Below are positions 60,691 to 64,000 of a DNA stretch of 64,000 bases, one piece after another. The first letter of the stretch is position 1. The number at the start of each line of letters is the position of its first letter. The notes beneath the pieces were generated by a model, which had not been told where the DNA came from, made no database searches, and worked only from the letters and a program-made list of their open reading frames with translations. The DNA lies in assembly GCA_964019165.1 (NCBI GenBank), contig OZ025281.1:4429240-4493239 (forward strand), written 5' to 3'. The position numbers and the translations under genes are program-made. Origin of the DNA: Mastigias papua. Lineage: Eukaryota; Cnidaria; Scyphozoa; Rhizostomeae; Mastigiidae.

Positions 60691-62540
60691 TGTTGTTGCG
60701 TCAAACGCAAGCCTGGTGGGTCCTCCTATTTCACCATAAGAGATTTATTCTGTTGATATTCCTTTAAATTGATTTTTAGTTACTTTTTACTTCTTGTACC
60801 GGAATATTGAAGCCAAGGTTATCGGGGAAGTTTGTTGTTTGATAGAGAAAGCGAGCCAGCTTAGAACACTTTTCTAAATTCATGTATACACGTGACTGCG
60901 TATGTCCGACCCCCTTCTAATTGAATGTTCTAGAAAATTTCACTCACCCACTAACTCGAACCTCCCAGTAATTAGGCACCGAAGAGTAGGTTTCTTGGTA
61001 CATGTGTATCAGAATGTTGACATAAGTTGCGATTCCCTACCTTTATTGGCATAAAAAGGCGTAGTCCTATAGCCTGTGCAGCATATACTCAATGTCATCT
61101 AGCCCTGGTGACACAGGTGTAAAGTTATATCCTTGCAAAATGTTACTTGTAATTTTATCTCAGCCTATTTTATCTAGCTATATCTATGCCATCCATTCAT
61201 TAGGTGTTTCTTTTACAAATACAACCTTTTCATAATCCCCCCTTTTTGTTTAGTAATTAATGTCAGGGAAAGGCCAATAGAGTCTATAACAGAGCCCTGA
61301 CAAAGGAAGAAAGAGAAGGGAAAGTTAATTAGATAGGGAGATGAGATCAAGTTTGTTGATGTTAAATTTGAAGCAAGATAAGTTGTAGGATTCAGGAAAG
61401 GAAGTGGAAGGTAAGGTGTTCCAAAGTTGACAGGTTCTTAGAATGAAAGAAGATTTGTGGGAAAGAGTTCGTGGATTAGATAGTGTGACTTGGAAAGGGT
61501 GTGACTGCGTAGAGCTTCTAGTGGGTCGAACATACTTCAGGGGATCAGGAATAATATTCTTGATTTCCAGTGAGCAATCTCCATAAAAAAAATCGATAGA
61601 AAATGGACAGATCTGCTACAAGACGACGATGAGAGAGATTGGAGAGATTTGGTGAGACTAGGATTATGTATGAGAAGGATGGCTTTGGAGCACTAATATT
61701 TCTTTTCGGGATTTCTCCTATCTCCTCTTTTTTGCTGAAATTTCCTCTTGTACAATAGACTCTCCCCTGTTATATAGCGCTCTACTATTTCTTCGAATAT
61801 TTTCTTAGCTTTCAATGAAAATTTTACATAAACTAGTAACTAGTCTTCTTGTGAATACCCTGAATAGTAACTAGTCGTCTTGTGAATACCCTGAAAATTG
61901 CATGCTGTGAATGAAATGTTGTACATGCTTTGACCTCTCGTTTTTTATTCCATTGTTCTGAAACGCTGCTCATTACTCGTACAAGATCTGAAACTATTAT
62001 GTTCATTTTTATTTGCATGGACAGCACTGTTTCTTTGCTAATGGATTATTGACTAGCAATACATCCACAGCTAAACAGTAACGAAGAATGTGGCAATTCG
62101 AACGCTCTCCGTGTAAGATAGACCAAATTTAACGAAAAGCGTTTATTAGACTTATTGAGAGATGAAGCTCTGTTCTCATTGAGAAGGTGGCCACTAAGGG
62201 CATCGAACATTATGAGAAATCGTATCAAATAAAGAAAGTGAGTTTTTTAATTATGGCTTTTTATGTAAACTCAAGGCAAGTATGAAGCTACCTGAATACA
62301 ATTCATTTACTGTTGGCCTAGAAAATTTTCCACCAATCGTGTCCCTGCAGACCTTCCCTGTCACAGTTCTTTTTGTAAAGGTTTGGAGGATCTTTCAATT
62401 GGATGGAATGGCAAAAGACTGAATTTTCTTCAAAGCGACAAAGAATGAGACCATTTAAAAGAACCTAGTTGGAAATCAGACTAAAAAGGTTCTACTTAAC
62501 TGATATGAAAATCTGCAATGTCTCGTTGCAGGCCCTTAAT
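60691..62540. other. Intron spacer
   Basis: No exon recognised. A 31-bp tandem duplication lies at 61835-61897 (AGTAACTAGTC then TTGTGAATACCCTGAA twice). Confidence 0.4.
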
Positions 62541-62910
62541 AGGGGGTCATTCAAAACATACTCAACACAAAAAATTGTCATTTTGACCCCCCACCCCCTA
62601 TGTAACGGCTTTTTACACTCAAGCTGATACCCTCTCTTTGTTACACAAAATTCTGGCTTGAAAGCCCATTCTCCACAACACCATCCTCACATTTTTAAAG
62701 AATATATTCTAGAAGAACATTATGTCTAAAATTCGCTGAAATGCATTCATCAAAAAGGTGACAAAATAAAAAACATTGCACTATAATTTCGGTCTTACGA
62801 AACAAAAGTAACTTGACACCCCTACCCCCTATATTTTTCTTAACAGTTTGTCACAAAATTCGCACTTACCCACTCTCCCCCTACCGTTCCGTACTCTTTG
62901 AATGGCCCCT
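62541..62910. mobile_element. MITE, 370 bp
   Basis: The ends AGGGGGTCATTCAAA and, inverted from the right, AGGGGCCATTCAAA form short inverted repeats, with G/C-rich CCCCC blocks just inside. The target duplication is not clear. No gene. Confidence 0.6.
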
Positions 62911-62967
62911 AAATCAGTGTTGTTAAGTTCGGGTTTCTACTGTGTTATCCTATATTTTACTGAGTTA

Positions 62968-63474
62968 CACTCTCGTTAGGAAGTATCCGGACATTTCGAA
63001 TTTGGTTGTAAATTCTCTGGGAGAAAAATTTCCTTTACAAATTTCAACTGCAATTCTCTTGAAACTTCCCTTATCAGTTGTTCCTAAACTTTACTTGGAG
63101 TATTTTCAGCCTTTCGACTTTCTTATTGGCAGATAGTTTGACTTTATCAACATGTTAGCAAACGCTATAACGAGTTTTTTTGTCAAGATGGTACCGGTCA
63201 AAATGAAAGAGCTGACTTACGAACAGAGGTTAGAAATACTATTTTATCATAATAATGGAAAGAACTATTATACACTTTTAAGCATCACTGGACTCTTGAA
63301 ATCTACTACTCTCGATACCTGCAGAAACTCTGGAAGAAACAAAAAGTGCGAAAAAACTGCTGAAGTCAGACAATTGAATACCCATTCGAAGAAGCGCATG
63401 CTCTTTGCCTTCCTGACCATGGGAAACATTTTGCATTTCTTGTTTTTTGTCCGGATACTTTCATAACAGGAGTG
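62968..63474 (+). mobile_element. Deleted Tc1/mariner-type transposon
   Basis: The terminal repeats CACTC, GTTA, then AGTATCCGGACA occur in inverse at the right end. TA flanks both sides (62966-62967 and 63475-63476). A plus-strand frame from 63152 reads MKELTYEQRLEILFYHNNGK then SITGLLKSTTLDT, the N-terminal helix-turn-helix of a Tc1-type transposase. The DDE part has been deleted, leaving 507 bp against about 1.3-1.6 kb for a full element. It sits about 50 bp before the second CUB exon. Confidence 0.8.
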
Positions 63475-63522
63475 TAATTGGCTATGCTAGCCTGCCTCTC
63501 AGTAATATTTGTTTCATTTTAG

Positions 63523-63717
63523 AAACTACAAGAGCATAGGGAAGTACTGTTCAAACAATGCTCAAAAGCCATTTACTATGTATTCAAGAGATGGCTATGC
63601 TAGAATTGATTACCGCACTAGTGGATATGAGACAGGGAGAGGATTCACGTTTACCTACAAATTGAAATCAAAGACATCAGATTATCTTGGTAACTCTGCA
63701 TGGGCAGCTACATGCTA
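63523..63717 (+). CDS. Secreted CUB-domain protein, exon 2
   Basis: Acceptor tttgtttcattttag is followed by a phase-2 exon, matching the donor at 55826 after a 7.7-kb intron. It encodes NYKSIGKYCSNN (fourth CUB Cys), MYSRDGYARIDYRTSG and ETGRGFTFTYKL, the standard CUB ending, then a linker ending in WAATC. Donor CTA|gtaagt lies so that the apparent TAG is split by the splice site, so the protein continues in an exon beyond the window. Both visible exons together make one complete CUB domain. Confidence 0.8.
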
Positions 63718-63922
63718 GTAAGTATCAGTTTTCTATTGTTATTTGAAATAGTTGATTAGAGTTTTTAATTCGTCCTAGTTTATGTCTTTGTTGTATTCTA
63801 TTTGTTCATGTTCCTATATGTTTATATTAGTACCTGTAGCCATCTCTAAGACTTTCTCAACAATAGCGTGGTTGTTCATCCTCACATCTTATCAATAGTA
63901 TGGGGAACCTACACACCTGTTG

Positions 63923-63926
<4 letters not shown>
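63718..63926 (+). other. Start of the next CUB gene intron
   Basis: Intron DNA after the donor; no element recognised. Confidence 0.5.

Positions 63927-64000
<74 letters not shown>
63927..64000. repeat. (GT)n microsatellite at the right edge
   Basis: At least 36 GT units, cut by the window end. Confidence 0.95.

Overview
The window is eukaryotic nuclear DNA from an invertebrate animal, most likely a cnidarian. It is AT-rich, its genes are split by introns of about 0.3 to 7.7 kb, its animal domains (CUB, secreted PI-PLC) are sparse, and it carries a dense and varied transposon load of a kind common in cnidarian genomes. The species cannot be fixed from sequence alone. There are no operons, CRISPR arrays or bacterial signals, and I recognised no rRNA or tRNA gene.

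Three host genes can be supported. (1) On the + strand at 2628-8156, exons encode a CUB domain, a membrane-spanning segment and a short cytoplasmic tail; the 5' end is missing or unseen. (2) On the - strand at 21852-13571, three phase-matched exons encode a secreted precursor of about 441 residues: signal peptide, acidic pro-region ending in Lys-Arg, a cysteine-rich mini-domain, then a PI-PLC X-type catalytic domain. (3) On the + strand from 55558, a signal-peptide exon and a second exon at 63523 together complete one CUB domain; the gene runs past the right edge.

Most of the rest is transposable elements. Non-LTR retrotransposons include restriction-like-endonuclease LINEs resembling R4 (511-1725, 15395-18411), an RTE/BovB-like LINE (24280-27000, plus a fragment at 41395), jockey-like LINEs (4255, 42510-44520) and CR1-like LINEs (12270, 23505, 35277, 36590, 59488). 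There is one gypsy integrase fragment (46970-47545). Cut-and-paste elements include two PIF/Harbinger elements with transposase and Myb/SANT-like genes (27190-29515 and 47572-53695), a transposase-less element carrying a MADF gene (54832-55529), several hAT-like, Harbinger-like and TA-flanked MITEs with readable target-site duplications, and one deleted Tc1/mariner copy (62968-63474). Tandem and foldback repeats lie between them.

The host genes and transposons are closely interleaved. The PI-PLC gene's first intron holds two LINEs, a fresh hAT MITE and a large foldback, and its start codon sits 33 bp from the end of a MITE whose terminal repeat supplies a TATA-like box. The secreted CUB gene starts 25 bp from the end of the MADF-carrying Harbinger element. 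The larger Harbinger element (47572-53695) is itself interrupted, inside an apparent intron of its Myb-like gene, by a foldback element and a 1.74-kb MITE.
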